Part shown: in pieces, positions 1-7,160 of the stretch | How positions within the stretch are numbered: the first letter of the stretch is position 1 | Layout: each line of letters starts with the position of its first letter | Assembly (NCBI GenBank): GCA_050789255.1 | Contig: JBOZRQ010000060.1 | Span: 328,035 to 392,034, forward strand | Origin: JBOZRQ01 sp050789255 | GTDB taxonomy: Bacteria; Bacillota; Sulfobacillia; Symbiobacteriales; Symbiobacteriaceae | Length of the DNA: 64,000 nucleotides | Direction: 5' to 3' | The notes under the pieces: generated by a model | The model's database searches: none | What the model saw: the letters and a program-made list of their open reading frames with translations, nothing else | Told to the model about the DNA's origin: nothing | Position numbers and translations under genes: made by a program

Positions 1-2
1 GC

Positions 3-278
3 CTGGTGCAGGAGGCCCTCTCCAACGTGTACAAGCACGCCGGGGCCAGCCGGGTCTGGGTCAAAGTAGACACCGCCGGCGGGCGGGAGATCCGAGCCAG
101 CGTAAAAGATGATGGGGCGGGCTTTGAGCCCGACAAGGTCCTGGCTACCTCGGCCGGCACCAAGTTCGGTCTGGTAGGTATGCGTGAGCGGTGCGAACTG
201 CTCGGTGGGTCCATGGAGGTCGTCAGCAGCCCCGGCCAGGGCACCAAGCTTAGCTTTGTCTTCCCGCTGGGAGAGTAG
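3..278 (+). CDS. NarL-type sensor histidine kinase, C-terminal end (truncated by window)
   Basis: This is the ATP-binding end of a two-component sensor kinase; the rest lies upstream of the window. The visible frame opens with an N-box (QEALSNVYKHA), as in HisKA_3/HATPase_c kinases of the NarX/DesK/LiaS type. It continues with a D-x-G-x-GF G1 box and a GLVGMRER-type G2 region, and ends with the usual GT-x-L-x-F strand. It lies 11 bp upstream of a NarL-family response regulator, so the two form a cognate pair. The signal sensed cannot be inferred because the sensor domain is missing. Confidence 0.9.
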   Translation: MVQEALSNVYKHAGASRVWVKVDTAGGREIRASVKDDGAGFEPDKVLATSAGTKFGLVGMRERCELLGGSMEVVSSPGQGTKLSFVFPLGE

Positions 279-289
279 GAGGGGAAACC

Positions 290-964
290 GTGGAGTCTGT
301 GCGCATTCTGATCGCCGATGACCATACCCTCTTCCGCCAGGGCCTCAAGCAGATTCTGGAGATGGAGAAGGGCTTTCTCGTGGTGGGCGAGGTAGGCAGC
401 GGCGATGCGGCCTTCGATCAGACCGTGGCCCTGCGCCCCGACGTGGTGGTGCTGGATGTGTCCATGCCCGGCGGCGGGCTCGAGGCATGCCAGCGGATCA
501 AGCAGGCCAGCCCTGCCACGGGCGTGGTGATCCTGACCATGCACGAGGACCAGGAGTACCTGATGAAGGCGCTCAAGTCGGGCGCCAACAGCTACCTGGT
601 CAAGGACGTGGAGTCGGCGATTCTCTATGACGCCATCCGTGCGGCTAAGGAGGGGCGCCCGTACCTGCATCCGAAGCTGGCCGGGCTGGCGCTCATGGAG
701 ATGGCCAGGGCCCAGGAGCGGCCCCCCGCGGCCCGTTCCACCGAAAATCCGGGCCTGACCGAGCGCGAGCTGGAGGTGCTGCGCCTGGTGGGCCAGGGCT
801 CCTCCAACCGGGAGATCGCCTCGACGCTCTTCATCTCGGAGAAGACCGCCAAGAACCATCTGACGCATATCTTTGAAAAGCTTGGGGTCTCGGACCGGAC
901 CCAGGCGGCGCTCTATGCCGTGCGCTCCGGGCTGGTCACCCTGGAAAAGCAGAAGTCAAAATAA
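290..964 (+). CDS. NarL/FixJ-family response regulator
   Basis: A DNA-binding response regulator of 224 residues. The N-terminal receiver has the acidic pair at D10-D11, the phosphoacceptor in VVVLDVSMP at about D56, and a conserved lysine in the SYLVKD stretch. The C-terminal LuxR-type helix-turn-helix spans about residues 158-211 and includes LTERELEVLRL and NREIA. The start is GTG at 290, with GGAGGGGAAA just upstream. It follows the kinase by 11 bp and should be phosphorylated by it. The target promoters are unknown; the next gene set is controlled by a cobalamin riboswitch and need not be a target. Confidence 0.93.
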   Translation: MESVRILIADDHTLFRQGLKQILEMEKGFLVVGEVGSGDAAFDQTVALRPDVVVLDVSMPGGGLEACQRIKQASPATGVVILTMHEDQEYLMKALKSGANSYLVKDVESAILYDAIRAAKEGRPYLHPKLAGLALMEMARAQERPPAARSTENPGLTERELEVLRLVGQGSSNREIASTLFISEKTAKNHLTHIFEKLGVSDRTQAALYAVRSGLVTLEKQKSK

Positions 965-1017
965 GGCTTGCCAGCCATTATCCCTGTCGTTATACTGAAC
1001 ACACAACTGAATACGGA

Positions 1018-1195
1018 CACCGTACAGGTGCTTCCGGACATCACGTCCGGGAGGTAAAAGGGAAGCCGGTTCAAGTCCGGCGCGGTCCCGCCACTGTAAT
1101 CGGAGAGCCTGTCCCCATGGTTTGGCCACTGGCGTTTTGCCGGGAAGGCCGGGGAGGGCGATGACCCGAAAGCCAGGAAACCTGCCTGTTCGGCC
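1018..1195 (+). promoter_or_regulatory. Cobalamin (B12) riboswitch aptamer
   Basis: The leader of btuF contains hallmark cobalamin-riboswitch segments in order: an AGGTGC block near 1026, GGGAAGCCGGT near 1060, GCGGTCCCGCCACTGTAAT near 1080 (the B12 box) and GAAAGCCAGGAAACCTGCC near 1168-1186. Family members bind adenosylcobalamin or related forms and turn off uptake or biosynthesis genes. A strong terminator follows at 1273-1304, so control is probably by premature termination when B12 is plentiful. Confidence 0.95.
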
Positions 1196-1272
1196 TTGCG
1201 TTGCTCAACCTTCGGAGGAAAGGGGGAGACCACTGTTGCCTGCGCGCATTGGCAACTGCTGTCGGTATCCTT

Positions 1273-1304
1273 TCCCCTGGCCTAATGGCCGGGGGATTTT
1301 GTTT
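1273..1304 (+). terminator. Riboswitch expression-platform terminator
   Basis: A perfect 10-bp GC-rich stem (TCCCCTGGCC with GGCCGGGGGA) encloses a TAAT loop and is followed by TTTTGTTT. It lies between the B12 aptamer and btuF, 67 bp before the start codon, as expected for a transcriptional off-switch. Confidence 0.88.
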
Positions 1305-1370
1305 GGCAACAGTTCCTAACCAAAGGGACCCTCGTTTCATCGGACCCGACATCTAAGGAGGAACCTACAC

Positions 1371-2348
1371 ATGCGAAAGCTGTTTGGTATAGTGCTGACT
1401 GCCGTAATGACGGTCTCCCTGGTGGCCGGCTGCGGCGCCGCCAAGCCGACCCAGAGCCCGACCCCCGCCGCACCCCAGACCCAGGAGAACAAGGCGCCCG
1501 CGACGGCCAAGAAGACCGCCTACCCGATCACGGTCAAGGACAGCGAGGGCCGTGAGATCACCCTGCAGGCTGAGCCCAAGCGCATCGTCAGCGTAGTGCC
1601 GGGCAACACCGAGCTGCTCTTCGCCCTGGGCAAGGGCAGCAGCATCATCGCCCACTCCGAGTGGGACGATTACCCCGCCCAGGCCAAGGAGATCAAGGAG
1701 ATCGTCGACTACTTCAAGCTTGACTACGAGAAGCTGGTGGCGATGAAGCCCGACCTTATCCTGGTGACCAACGGCACCCTGGACGTCCGCAAGAAGCTGA
1801 CCGACGAGTACAAGATGAACGTCTTCGTGGTGGCTCCGGGGACCATGGATGACCTCTACACCGTGCTCAAGACCCTTGGTGTGGCGCTGGACGCCCAGGA
1901 GCAGGCCGAGAAGGTCGTGGCCGACATGAAGAAGACCGTCGATGAGGTCACCGCTAAGGTCGCCAAGGCTACGTCCAAGCCCAAGGTCTACCTGGAGGCC
2001 AGCTATGACAAGGACAAGGGCAGCATTTACACCACCGGCAGCGGCACCTTCCAGGACACCCTGATCACCCTGGCCGGCGGCATCAACGCTGCGGCTGAGG
2101 TGAAGGGCAGCTGGGTCGAGTACAGCATGGAGAAGCTGGCGGCCGCCAACCCGGATTTCATCATCACTGGAAAGGGCGCCGCAGCCACGGTCAAGGAGCG
2201 CAACGGCTGGGGCGGGCTGAAGGCGGTCAAGGAGAGCAAGGTCTTTGCCATCGATGACGGCAATCTGATCGCACGCCCCGGCCCCCGGCTGGTGCTGGGC
2301 CTGAAGTGGATGGCGGAGACCATCCATCCCGAGCTGTTCGGAAAGTAG
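1371..2348 (+). CDS. btuF: Cobalamin ABC transporter substrate-binding lipoprotein
   Basis: The extracellular vitamin B12 (corrinoid) receptor of an ABC importer, 325 residues. It has a lipoprotein signal with lipobox LVAG-C21, so it should be anchored to the outer face of the membrane. A Thr/Pro/Ala-rich linker follows, then a periplasmic-binding fold typical of BtuF/FhuD-type proteins (YPITVKDSEGREITL, then RIVSVVPGNTELLFALG). AAGGAGG lies 9 bp before ATG 1371. The B12 riboswitch just upstream and the btuC and btuD genes downstream identify the substrate better than the protein sequence alone, since related proteins carry iron siderophores. Confidence 0.9.
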   Translation: MRKLFGIVLTAVMTVSLVAGCGAAKPTQSPTPAAPQTQENKAPATAKKTAYPITVKDSEGREITLQAEPKRIVSVVPGNTELLFALGKGSSIIAHSEWDDYPAQAKEIKEIVDYFKLDYEKLVAMKPDLILVTNGTLDVRKKLTDEYKMNVFVVAPGTMDDLYTVLKTLGVALDAQEQAEKVVADMKKTVDEVTAKVAKATSKPKVYLEASYDKDKGSIYTTGSGTFQDTLITLAGGINAAAEVKGSWVEYSMEKLAAANPDFIITGKGAAATVKERNGWGGLKAVKESKVFAIDDGNLIARPGPRLVLGLKWMAETIHPELFGK

Positions 2349-2371
2349 TGCTATGAGTGGGGGGTGACGGC

Positions 2372-3400
2372 ATGCGTGCGATCCGTGGCCGGCGGGTGAT
2401 CCTGATTGCTCTGGTTGCGCTCGCCGCTGCCGTCATCATCGCCGGGGGGACGGGCTCCGTGCGGATCGCCCCCGGGGAGGTCCTGCGGATCCTGCTCTCC
2501 CGGGCGCCGGGCGCCAGCGTTGCCCGCACCTGGGTCGACACCAGCGAGACGATCCTCTGGGATATTCGCTTCCCCCGGGTGATGCTCGCCCTTGTGACCG
2601 GGATCGCCCTCTCCGTGGCCGGCGGCGCCTTCCAGGGGCTCTTCAAGAACCCCATGGCCGACCCGTACATCCTGGGGGTCTCCCCCGGGGCGGCCCTGGG
2701 CGCCTCGATCATGTATGCCTTCGGCGAGAAGCTGGGCGTGGCATCGGTCCCCCTGGCGGCCTTCAGCACCGGCCTGCTGGTGATGGTGCTGGTCTACCGG
2801 CTGGCCGCCGTGGGGCGCCGGGTCCCGGTCACCGGGATCCTGCTCTCCGGCGTGGCGGTAGGCTCCTTCTGCATGGCCCTGGTCTCGCTGATCATTTACG
2901 TGGCCCGGCCCGACGCCCGGGATTCGATCATCTTCTGGATGATGGGCGGCCTCAGCGGGGCCAACTGGTCGAAGGTGGGCTGGCTCTCGCTGTACACGGC
3001 GGCCGGGATTGCCGCCATGGGCTACTACGGTCGGGAACTGAACGCGATGCTCCTGGGCGAGGAGTCAGCCGAGCACCTCGGGGTCGAGGTCGAGCACGTC
3101 AAGCGGATCATCATCGGGGCCGGCGCCCTGCTGGTCGCAGCCACGGTCTCCTACTGCGGGCCCATCGGCTTTGTCGGGCTGATCGTCCCCCATGTGATGC
3201 GCTTTCTGGTGGGGCCTGACCATCGCCTGCTCCTGCCCGCCTCTGCGGTGGGCGGCGCCGTGGTGGTGATTCTGGCCGACACCCTGGCCCGCACCGTAGC
3301 CTCGCCGATGGAGATCCCCATTGGCCTGGTGATGTCGATCCTGGGCGGCCCGTTCTTCCTGTGGCTGCTGCGCCGCAAACTGAAACCCGCCGAGGCGTAA
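2372..3400 (+). CDS. btuC: Cobalamin ABC transporter permease (FecCD family)
   Basis: The membrane channel of the B12 importer, about 342 residues, with the multiple hydrophobic helices of FecCD/BtuC permeases. Diagnostic segments are GGAFQGLFKNPMADPYILGVSPGA (the conserved region after the first helices, at about residues 80-105), GVEVEHVKR near the ATPase contact loop, and YCGPIGFVGLIVPHVMR. I prefer ATG 2372, which has a run of G (2358-2363) at good spacing; an in-frame GTG at 2357 would add five residues. It follows btuF by 23 bp and precedes btuD by 18 bp in one operon. Confidence 0.92.
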   Translation: MRAIRGRRVILIALVALAAAVIIAGGTGSVRIAPGEVLRILLSRAPGASVARTWVDTSETILWDIRFPRVMLALVTGIALSVAGGAFQGLFKNPMADPYILGVSPGAALGASIMYAFGEKLGVASVPLAAFSTGLLVMVLVYRLAAVGRRVPVTGILLSGVAVGSFCMALVSLIIYVARPDARDSIIFWMMGGLSGANWSKVGWLSLYTAAGIAAMGYYGRELNAMLLGEESAEHLGVEVEHVKRIIIGAGALLVAATVSYCGPIGFVGLIVPHVMRFLVGPDHRLLLPASAVGGAVVVILADTLARTVASPMEIPIGLVMSILGGPFFLWLLRRKLKPAEA

Positions 3401-3418
3401 GCAGAGGGAGGTGCCGGG

Positions 3419-4198
3419 ATGGATCTGCGGGTGGAATCGATCACGGCCAGGTACGGCCCAAGGACCGTGCTGGCCGACTTCTCACTGAACGTCGCGCGGG
3501 GCGAGTTTCTGGCCGTCGCCGGCCCCAACGGCTCGGGCAAGTCGACGCTGGTCAAGGCGATCACTGGAGCGCTGCCCGTGTCGGGTGGCCGCATTGTGGT
3601 CGGTGGCCAGGACCTGCGCCGCATCCCTGCCCGGGAGCGCGCCAGACGCATGGCGGTGCTCGGGCAGGAGACTGCGGTTGAGTTCGACTTCACGGCGGAG
3701 GAGATCGTGATGATGGGGCGGCTCCCCCATCTAAAGCGGTTCCGGGGGGAGAGCGAGAAGGACCGGGCGGCGGTTCGGGATGCGATGAAGCAGACCAACA
3801 CCTGGGACCTGAGGGATCGGCTCGTCACCAAGCTGAGCGGCGGTGAGCGCCAGCGGGTGCTGATGGCCCGGGCGCTGGCCCAGGAGCCCAGCCTGCTGGT
3901 CCTGGACGAACCCACCTCCCACCTCGACATCGCCCACCAGGTGGAGCTGCTGGACCTGGTACGGCGGCTGAACCGGGAGCGGTCGGTGACGGTGATCGCC
4001 GTCCTGCACGACCTGAACCTGGCGGCGCTCTACGCCACCCGCATGGTGATGATCCGGGACGGGCGCCCGTTCGCCGAGGGCCCACCCGCCGAGGTGGTGA
4101 CTGAGGCAACGGTGGCTTCGGTCTATGGCAGTAGGGTACAAGTCGTGGCACATCCGGTCTCTGGGACACCCCACGTGGTCCTACTGGCCGGCGCATAG
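3419..4198 (+). CDS. btuD: Cobalamin ABC transporter ATPase
   Basis: The ATP-hydrolysing subunit of the B12 importer, 259 residues, cytoplasmic and bound to BtuC. It has Walker A GPNGSGKS at residues 35-42, the ABC signature LSGGE at 139-143, Walker B LLVLDE at 159-164 and a switch histidine in VLHDLN. AGGGAGGTG precedes ATG 3419. The length and the short C-terminal tail fit the FepC/BtuD class. It is the last gene of the riboswitch-controlled operon and is followed by a strong terminator. Confidence 0.92.
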   Translation: MDLRVESITARYGPRTVLADFSLNVARGEFLAVAGPNGSGKSTLVKAITGALPVSGGRIVVGGQDLRRIPARERARRMAVLGQETAVEFDFTAEEIVMMGRLPHLKRFRGESEKDRAAVRDAMKQTNTWDLRDRLVTKLSGGERQRVLMARALAQEPSLLVLDEPTSHLDIAHQVELLDLVRRLNRERSVTVIAVLHDLNLAALYATRMVMIRDGRPFAEGPPAEVVTEATVASVYGSRVQVVAHPVSGTPHVVLLAGA

Positions 4199-4210
4199 GT
4201 AAACCGTACG

Positions 4211-4246
4211 AATCCCCGGGTTTTCCCGGGGATTTATGCTTTTCTG
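4211..4246 (+). terminator. Terminator of the btuFCD operon
   Basis: A perfect 10-bp stem (AATCCCCGGG with CCCGGGGATT) has a TTTT loop and is followed by TATGCTTTTC. It lies 12 bp after the btuD stop codon. Confidence 0.88.
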
Positions 4247-4434
4247 GGACCCCAGACCCACAGCGGCGGGACCGGACCGCTGCCGGGACCCAGAGCCGCG
4301 GGCCAATGTCCCGCCTGGCAGGCCGGGGAAGTTGAGCCCGCGGCCCGATGTGTCCCGGCGGGGCCGGGTGCTACAGTTAGATCACACCAGCCGGGCGCCC
4401 TACGGAGCCCGGGGTAGTAAGAGGAGGATGCGTT

Positions 4435-4632
4435 ATGTTGAGCCTCTACGTAAAGGTCCGCAATTGGCTGGAGAACCAGGAAGGTCAGGGTATGGTCGAG
4501 TACGCCATGATCGTCGGTCTTGTGGCTGTCGGCGTGCTGGCCCTGCTGACGCTCCTGGGCGGTCAGATCGGCGACATTTTCACCTCGATCACCAACGCCC
4601 TGAAGTCGATCACCGGCGTCCGCCAGTCCTAA
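4435..4632 (+). CDS. flp: Flp-type pilin, first copy
   Basis: The structural subunit of a Flp/Tad pilus, 65 residues. The leader ends in ENQEG and is followed by QGMVEYAMIVGL. Cleavage after G17 would place the conserved Glu at mature position 5 and Tyr at 6, as in class-III (Flp) prepilins. The hydrophobic segment that forms the filament core follows directly. It has an AAGAGGAGG ribosome site before ATG 4435. A near-identical second copy follows 56 bp downstream. Pilins are needed in large amounts, and these two are the first genes of the operon. Confidence 0.92.
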   Translation: MLSLYVKVRNWLENQEGQGMVEYAMIVGLVAVGVLALLTLLGGQIGDIFTSITNALKSITGVRQS

Positions 4633-4688
4633 GCATCCACTGCGTTCGGTTCCGGAGTAGACAAACGTGGACAAGGAGTTGAACTAGA

Positions 4689-4886
4689 ATGCTCGCTCTG
4701 TATGTAAAGATCCAGAACCTGCTGCGCCGTGAAGAGGGCCAGGGCATGGTCGAGTACGCGATGATCGTCGGCCTTGTCGCCATCGGCGTCATCGCTCTGC
4801 TCACCCTGCTGGGCGGCCAGGTCTCCGACATCTTCAAGTCGATTACCAACGGTCTGAAGTCCATCGGCGGCGTCCGCCAGAGCTAA
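4689..4886 (+). CDS. flp: Flp-type pilin, second copy
   Basis: A second 65-residue Flp prepilin, closely similar to the preceding gene and the product of a tandem duplication. Leader residues 1-17 (ending REEG) precede QGMVEYAMIVGL; the expected cleavage is after G17. Differences concentrate in the leader (LALYVKIQNLLRREEG versus LSLYVKVRNWLENQEG) and in the tail. It has its own AAGGAG site. Whether the two pilins form mixed filaments or are used under different conditions cannot be told from sequence. Confidence 0.92.
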   Translation: MLALYVKIQNLLRREEGQGMVEYAMIVGLVAIGVIALLTLLGGQVSDIFKSITNGLKSIGGVRQS

Positions 4887-4952
4887 AGATCCACCCCATT
4901 CAAATTCATTCGGTCTTAACTATACCGGTTCATGCGAGACGTTGAACGAACG

Positions 4953-4987
4953 GGGGCCGGACGGCACGATGATCGCCGACCGGCCCC
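4953..4987 (+). other. Hairpin between the pilin genes and tadE
   Basis: GGGGCCGG (4953-4960) can pair with CCGGCCCC (4980-4987) around a 19-nt loop. No T-run follows, so this is not a standard terminator. A hairpin after abundant pilin genes could protect the 3' end of a processed pilin mRNA or partly attenuate read-through into the assembly genes. This is inference from position only. Confidence 0.4.
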
Positions 4988-5018
4988 TGCCTTCCATTCG
5001 TGAGAGGGGGCAGTTCTG

Positions 5019-5408
5019 GTGCGCAGGCGCCGAAAGTCCAAAACGGAGCAAGGGCAGGCCACCGTCGAGATGGCCCTCGTGCTGCCGATTCTGATCTGGC
5101 TCCTGGTCGGTCTGGTCGATGTGGCCCGCATGGCCAGCGCCTTTCTCATTGTGCAGCACGCTTCCCGGGAGGCGGTCCGGCTGGGCATAACCGGGGCCAC
5201 CGACGCCCAGGTGACAGCCCGAGCGCGAGCCACCGCAGCGACGCTGGAGCCGAACCTGCTGACGATTACCGTCAGCCCGGCAGGCAGCCGCACCACGGGC
5301 TCGGATATGACGGTGACCATTCAATACCGCTACCGGGTTCTGGCCCTGATGGGGATCATCGGGGGAGAGGTGCCGCTCTCGTCGGCGCTGACCGCCCGGG
5401 TCGAGTAG
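5019..5408 (+). CDS. tadE: TadE-like pilus assembly protein
   Basis: A minor pilin-like protein of the Tad system, 129 residues. It has a short basic N-terminus, then EQGQATVEMALVLPILIWLL, the TadE signature in which a Glu follows the processing site and begins a single hydrophobic helix. The rest is a small extracytoplasmic domain. It starts at GTG 5019 with GAGAGGGGG upstream. It sits between the pilins and the TadG-like gene, the common order in tad loci. Confidence 0.88.
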   Translation: MRRRRKSKTEQGQATVEMALVLPILIWLLVGLVDVARMASAFLIVQHASREAVRLGITGATDAQVTARARATAATLEPNLLTITVSPAGSRTTGSDMTVTIQYRYRVLALMGIIGGEVPLSSALTARVE

Positions 5409-5423
5409 AAGGAGGCGGAGGCC

Positions 5424-6347
5424 ATGCGCCGGCTGTGGGCACGGCTCACATCCGAACAGGATGGAACGATCGTCATCGTCGTGGCGCTGATGATGACCGC
5501 AATTTTAGGTCTGGCTGCTCTGGGCACGGACGTCGGCCGGCTCTTTGTGGAGCGCCAGCGGCTATCCGTCGTGGCGGACGCCGCCGCCCTGTCGGGCGCC
5601 CAGCACCTGCCCGACAACAAGGACAAGGCGCTGGAGACCGCCAGGTCGATCCTGGTGAAGAACAACATTGACCTGGCCCGTGCGAGAATCTCGGTGGCCG
5701 AAGACAAGCGCAGCCTGAATGTAGACGTGGAGCGGACGGTGCCTCTCACCTTCGCCAGGCTGATCGGCCCTGACAGCGAGGTCGTGCTGGGAGCCGCCAC
5801 GGGCGAGACGCAAAACCTGAGCGGCTACTACGGTGCAGCGCCCCTAGGCGTTCCCCGGGCGGACTGGAAGATCGGCGATCAGGTCTACCTGAAGCTGGAC
5901 GCCGACGCCGGCTCGATCTCACCGGGCAACTACCAGGCCCTGGCCCTCGGGAAATCCGGCGCCTCCATGTACGAGCAGAACCTGATGACGGGGTACAAGG
6001 ACTGGATCCGCATCGATCAGTGGGTCGATACCGAGCCGGGCAACATGGCCGGACCGACCATTCGGGCGGTCAACTACCGGATCGACCAGGACCCGTATTC
6101 CACCTATACCTCGTATAACCGTCAGTCGCCCCGGCTGGTCGTGGTGCCGATCCTGGAGGACTTTAATGTCAACGGAAAGGGCCAGGTCCACGTGGTCGGG
6201 TTTGGGATGTTCTTCTTGGAGGATACCTTCGAGAGCGGCAACAACCGCGGCCAGATCGTCGGCCGCTTCGTGAAGATGGTCGCCGAGGGCGAAGGGTCGC
6301 TGGCCGCCCCGGATTTCGGGCTCCGTACTACAAAGCTGAAAAACTAG
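5424..6347 (+). CDS. TadG-like pilus assembly protein
   Basis: A membrane-anchored Tad component, 307 residues. Near the N-terminus (about residues 12-60) is the TadE/TadG-like hydrophobic helix followed by DVGRLFVERQRLSVVADAAALSGAQ, a segment characteristic of TadG and related pseudopilin-like proteins. The remaining roughly 230 residues are predicted extracellular. No von Willebrand A MIDAS motif is evident, so this is a short TadG. It is 15 bp downstream of tadE with GGAGGCGGAGG before ATG 5424. Confidence 0.8.
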   Translation: MRRLWARLTSEQDGTIVIVVALMMTAILGLAALGTDVGRLFVERQRLSVVADAAALSGAQHLPDNKDKALETARSILVKNNIDLARARISVAEDKRSLNVDVERTVPLTFARLIGPDSEVVLGAATGETQNLSGYYGAAPLGVPRADWKIGDQVYLKLDADAGSISPGNYQALALGKSGASMYEQNLMTGYKDWIRIDQWVDTEPGNMAGPTIRAVNYRIDQDPYSTYTSYNRQSPRLVVVPILEDFNVNGKGQVHVVGFGMFFLEDTFESGNNRGQIVGRFVKMVAEGEGSLAAPDFGLRTTKLKN

Positions 6348-6368
6348 CAACCCCCGGGGGTGCACCCG

Positions 6369-7115
6369 TTGGATAAAGGCAAACTGGTTCGCCTTGTATT
6401 AATTCCGGTCATTATTGGTCTCGTGATCACCCTGATCGTCCGGCAGCTGCTTGGAAACGGGACAGCGGCAGCCGCCGACGCTCAGGTGGAGCTGGTCCCC
6501 GTGGTCGCCGTGGCTGGTAAGGAGCCCATCGCACCGCGGACGAAGCTTAGCGAGGCCCATGTGCAGATCAAGCAGGTTCCGAAATCGTTCACGACCGGCT
6601 CCGAGTTCACCGAAGTGAAGGACCTGGTCGGCATGATTACACTGGTTGGGCTGGAGCCCGGCGAGGTGATCCTGCGGAGCCGGGTGGTGGAAGAGGGGAA
6701 GGGCACCCTGCCCTACCGGATTCCCAAGGGCGCCCGGGCGATTACGATCCGGATCGATGAGCTCTCCGGCGTGGCGGGCCACCCCGAGCCCGGCGACCTG
6801 GTCGACCTGGTGCTGGTCCTGCCCGCCAAGCCGCCCGAGCGGCCCCAGGCCACCAGCCGCATCCTGCAGGAGGCGGTGCAGGTGCTCAGCAAGGGGCCGG
6901 CTGAAAGCGAGGCGCCCGGCGCTGCAGCGACGCCGGACGGCGCCCCGAAGCTGACCTCCATCACCCTGGCGCTCCAGCCCGATCAGGCCACCGAGGTGGC
7001 GCTGGCTGAGCAACTGGGACATATCAAGCTCCTGCTGCGGCCGGCGCTCAAGGAGCCCGACGCAGGCAAGATCGTGCTCAACGAGACGCGGTTCGGCAGC
7101 ACCCCGACCAAGTAG
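6369..7115 (+). CDS. cpaB: Flp pilus assembly protein CpaB/RcpC (SAF domain)
   Basis: A membrane-anchored pilus assembly factor of about 248 residues. An N-terminal helix (LVRLVLIPVIIGLVITLIV) is followed by a SAF-type domain (VVVAGKEPIAPRTKLSEAHV, about residues 45-65) and a second domain with GARAITIRIDELSGVAGHPEPGD, the usual CpaB/RcpC layout. I place the start at TTG 6369 with GGGGG 8 bp upstream; an in-frame GTG at 6360 would add three residues. In diderms RcpC works with a secretin; no secretin is seen here, consistent with a monoderm. Confidence 0.85.
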   Translation: MDKGKLVRLVLIPVIIGLVITLIVRQLLGNGTAAAADAQVELVPVVAVAGKEPIAPRTKLSEAHVQIKQVPKSFTTGSEFTEVKDLVGMITLVGLEPGEVILRSRVVEEGKGTLPYRIPKGARAITIRIDELSGVAGHPEPGDLVDLVLVLPAKPPERPQATSRILQEAVQVLSKGPAESEAPGAAATPDGAPKLTSITLALQPDQATEVALAEQLGHIKLLLRPALKEPDAGKIVLNETRFGSTPTK

Positions 7116-7160
7116 GTGCGCTGCCGGGGGCGAGAACCGTAACGAAGTGGGGTGTGGTAG

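Noticed and set aside
1365..2327. Long minus-strand frame opposite btuF
   Set aside because: It lies wholly antisense to a clear lipoprotein gene, has low-complexity Leu/Gly/His-rich composition, and no ribosome site. It is a codon-bias shadow.
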